From: CAZVCJ01 sp964625745
Lineage (GTDB): Bacteria > Chloroflexota > Anaerolineae > VGOG01
Length of the DNA stretch: 23,001 nt
NCBI GenBank assembly: GCA_964625745.1
Contig: CAZVCJ010000058.1
Span: 1 to 23,001 of the forward strand
Direction: 5' to 3'
Within the stretch, counting starts at the first letter, position 1. Every line of letters begins with the position of its first letter. Made by a program: the position numbers and the translations under genes. Of this stretch, positions 20,921-23,001 are shown piece after piece. The notes under the pieces were generated by a model that saw only the letters and a program-made list of their open reading frames with translations, was not told the DNA's origin and did no database searches.

Positions 20921-22857
20921 GCCGCTGCCAGTTCTCTCATCATGATGTGCTGGCGCCATGGCCGTTCCAACGGCTGCAGCCAGGGACTGATCTCAACCCC
21001 AACCTCGGCCTCAGCCATGACCACTTCGATCTCAAGTCCCTCTTCAGGAAGATGGAGTGTAGTAGATACCAACTGGTCCTTGTTCTGCTCAAATTCCTCT
21101 CTAATGGATTCCCGCACGTCTTCCCAGCGCAGCCCCTTGCTGCCGGTGTCAACTTCGCGTTTGAGTGCCCGTTTCTTGGCCCGGCTCACGATGATGTCAA
21201 ACATCGCCCCGCTGACGAAATCACTCCAGGGAAGCGTTTTCGCCTGTCCACCCAGAGGTTGGCCGGAGATGCGTAGCACGCTGGCATCATCGTAGATGAT
21301 TGCCACCGCCCGTTCGATCACGCTCTCTATGATTGCCTCCGCCGATCCGACTGCCGCTACCTCTGCTTCATCAAAGGGTAACTCGGGAACAAGATATTTC
21401 CCAAAGATGGCGTACGCCGCGTCTCGGTTCGGACGATCAATCTTGATCTTGGCATCAAGCCGGCCAGGGCGCAGGATGGCCGGATCAAGGAGATCCTGGC
21501 GGTTCGTTGCCCCAATGATAATGACATTGTTCAACTCTTCGACGCCATCAATTTCGGAGAGGAATTGGGGTACGACGGTGGATTCAACGTCCGAAGAAAT
21601 GCGCGAGCCTCGCCGACGGAACAGGGCCTCAATCTCATCAAAGAACATAATGACCGGCGTGCTCGGTGAGGCGCGGCGCTTGGCCTGGAGAAACAACCGG
21701 CGGATGCTGTGCTCGGTCTCGCCAACGTATTTGTTGAGCAACTCTGGACCTTTGATGCTCATGAAGTAAGCCCGGCTGCTCTCCACCAACCGCGCTCTGG
21801 CTTGTTCCAGCTCTGTCACCGGATCGTCGGCGGCAATGCCTCGGGTGTCCAGAAACTCAACCAGTGCGGTTTCCATCTCTTCGAGTGTTGAGGCAGGGGA
21901 TTGTTCGCCGTCCTCTATGTCACTGTCCCAGGCATGCTCGTGCCAGGCGGCGTACCGTTCGGTGAGTTCTTCAGAGGTGTTCTCTTCTCTCAACTCCAAC
22001 AACAGCGACAATGACATCTCAATGTCTTGCAAGTTGCGGGTAATCGCAGCTGTCAAACTGTTGGCGATGGCCTTGGCCATCATCGTCTTGCCGCATCCAG
22101 GCGGACCGTAGAGGAGAATCCCCTTAGGCCGCTTGAGGATGTATCGGCGAAACAGTTGATTATACAGATAGGGTAGCTCGATAGCGTCGCGTACTTGCTC
22201 GATCTGCTCATCGAGGCCACCGATGTCGTCGTAGGTCACATCGGGAACCTCCTCCAACTCCAGTTCTTTGGTCTCTTGCGTTGGGAGCTTCTCGAATGCT
22301 ATCGCCAGGTGTGCGTCAATACGCACCCTATCCCCAATCTGCAAACCCGCTTCAGGCAACGAAGCGATAGGGTCAACCACAACCCCCTCATTGCCACGAC
22401 TCTTGACCTCCAAACGCCCATCGTCCAGGATGGCGGTGATCTCTCCAGCTTCACCGCTACTGTATGGTTCACGCACTTTGACGATCTGGCGATCCTTATT
22501 GAGCCATGCCTCCGATCCAGGGATCAGGTCAGCAGGAGTGAGGTCGGCATCCGCAGCAATTCGAACTTCAAGACGTTGGCCGCCTGCGCCAATGATGACA
22601 TTTTTCTCATCATCGGGGCTAGGGCCGAGGATGATACCCTGCGCAAGAGGGGGCTCCTGTAACTCCGCGATTTTTTCCTCTAATCTCTTACAAGCAACCT
22701 GTTGCTCCTCATACAGCCGCTTGTACTCCTCAGCCTTGCTGGAATGCTGAGCTACATCAGCAATGAGCTTGTTCGCATCTTCATATCTGCCCTCTTGGAT
22801 GGCTCTTTGGACCTCATCTTGAACATGCTGGATGTCATGGGTGCCTGTTTGAGACAT
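20917..22857 (-). CDS. arc: ARC/Mpa-family AAA ATPase (Pup-dependent unfoldase)
   Basis: Predicted hexameric cytosolic ATPase that recognises Pup-tagged proteins and unfolds them. The 646 residues show the family order: N-terminal coiled coil (about 10-68), two OB-like beta domains (about 70-190), then the AAA domain. Walker A is GPPGCGKT (251-258), Walker B FFDEIE (405-410), sensor-1 Asn452, and arginine-finger region RPGRLD (463-468). The VPDVTYDDIGGLDEQIEQVRD segment closely matches mycobacterial Mpa. Two oddities: about 75-80 extra, acidic, helix-prone residues lie between Walker A and the GPELLNKYVGE pore-loop segment (roughly 269-360), and the protein ends in LAAA rather than the GQYL tail that docks Mpa on the 20S proteasome. 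The ATG start has AAGGGG 7 nt upstream. It is the first gene of the run and its TGA overlaps the dop ATG (ATGA). Family assignment is firm; partner protease unknown. Confidence 0.93.
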   Translation of the reverse strand: MSQTGTHDIQHVQDEVQRAIQEGRYEDANKLIADVAQHSSKAEEYKRLYEEQQVACKRLEEKIAELQEPPLAQGIILGPSPDDEKNVIIGAGGQRLEVRIAADADLTPADLIPGSEAWLNKDRQIVKVREPYSSGEAGEITAILDDGRLEVKSRGNEGVVVDPIASLPEAGLQIGDRVRIDAHLAIAFEKLPTQETKELELEEVPDVTYDDIGGLDEQIEQVRDAIELPYLYNQLFRRYILKRPKGILLYGPPGCGKTMMAKAIANSLTAAITRNLQDIEMSLSLLLELREENTSEELTERYAAWHEHAWDSDIEDGEQSPASTLEEMETALVEFLDTRGIAADDPVTELEQARARLVESSRAYFMSIKGPELLNKYVGETEHSIRRLFLQAKRRASPSTPVIMFFDEIEALFRRRGSRISSDVESTVVPQFLSEIDGVEELNNVIIIGATNRQDLLDPAILRPGRLDAKIKIDRPNRDAAYAIFGKYLVPELPFDEAEVAAVGSAEAIIESVIERAVAIIYDDASVLRISGQPLGGQAKTLPWSDFVSGAMFDIIVSRAKKRALKREVDTGSKGLRWEDVRESIREEFEQNKDQLVSTTLHLPEEGLEIEVVMAEAEVGVEISPWLQPLERPWRQHIMMRELAAA

Positions 22858-22944
22858 TTTTGAGCCCCTTACTTTGAGTTACCCATTCGCTGCTTGACAG
22901 AAAGACCCGCGGACCAGGGAGTTCTAGTCTCCCACACCTCATAT

Positions 22945-22950
22945 ATTATA
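22945..22950 (-). promoter_or_regulatory. Candidate -10 box of the operon promoter
   Basis: The minus strand reads TATAAT here, a perfect sigma-70-type -10 hexamer, about 90 bp upstream of the ARC ATPase start. The upstream sequence has no good TTGACA match at 16-18 bp spacing and no TGn extension, so the promoter may be activator-dependent. It is the clearest promoter-like site I see in the window and sits before the first gene of the co-directional run, which fits one long transcript. A leader of roughly 80 nt would follow, with no obvious riboswitch or attenuator. Confidence 0.5.
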
Positions 22951-23001
22951 CCCTGATTGCTAATTCAGAACCGCATTGGTGCAGAACAAGGCAACGAGCG
23001 A

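Overview
All supportable genes lie on the minus strand, so the window reads from high to low coordinates. It looks like one accessory super-operon of about 22.5 kb: 20 genes with gaps of 0 to about 100 bp, frequent stop/start overlaps (ATGA, GTGA, TGATG), and a TATAAT-type box upstream of the first gene. The host is a bacterium of moderate GC with ordinary Shine-Dalgarno sites. Genes of the Pup system outside a mycobacterial context, next to bacterial E1/E2/JAB genes, suggest a Gram-negative or Chloroflexota-like lineage. That placement is a guess; the window holds no rRNA or housekeeping gene to settle it.

Region 1 (22.9-16.6 kb) is a full pupylation set: an ARC/Mpa-type AAA ATPase, Dop (deamidase/depupylase), Pup ending in Gly-Gln, and a PafA-like ligase. 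A membrane-anchored ubiquitin-like protein sits between dop and pup. No 20S proteasome genes are present, and the ATPase lacks the proteasome-docking tail.

Region 2 (16.6-10.4 kb) is a ubiquitin-like conjugation set: an FHA-RING candidate E3, E1, E2, a YbjN/secretion-chaperone-like protein, an unknown helical protein, a YukD-type ubiquitin-like protein with a short C-terminal extension, and a JAB/JAMM protease fused to a propeller-like domain.

Region 3 (10.4-3.1 kb) holds a degenerate JAB protein, a large P-loop ATPase with a TIR-like N-terminal domain, a second P-loop protein ending in a CHAT caspase-like protease, and an unknown beta-rich protein. The architecture resembles sensor/effector proteins of bacterial immunity.

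Region 4 (3.1-0.3 kb) is a second, compact conjugation set: E1, a ubiquitin-like protein ending in Gly-Gly, E2 and a membrane-anchored JAB protease. Beyond it are a truncated AAA-like fragment and little else.

The central point is that two unrelated protein-tagging chemistries share one operon: Pup (Dop/PafA) and ubiquitin-like (E1/E2/RING/JAB, twice), together with CHAT and TIR-like STAND-type proteins. My working inference is a hybrid tagging system, possibly for stress response or defence, in which tags control unfolding or activate the CHAT protease. A short acidic/hydrophobic motif (core IRIL) recurs in both E2s, the PafA tail and the TIR-like ATPase, with a looser match in the YbjN-like protein, and may link the modules physically. 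Function is inferred from domains and context only.
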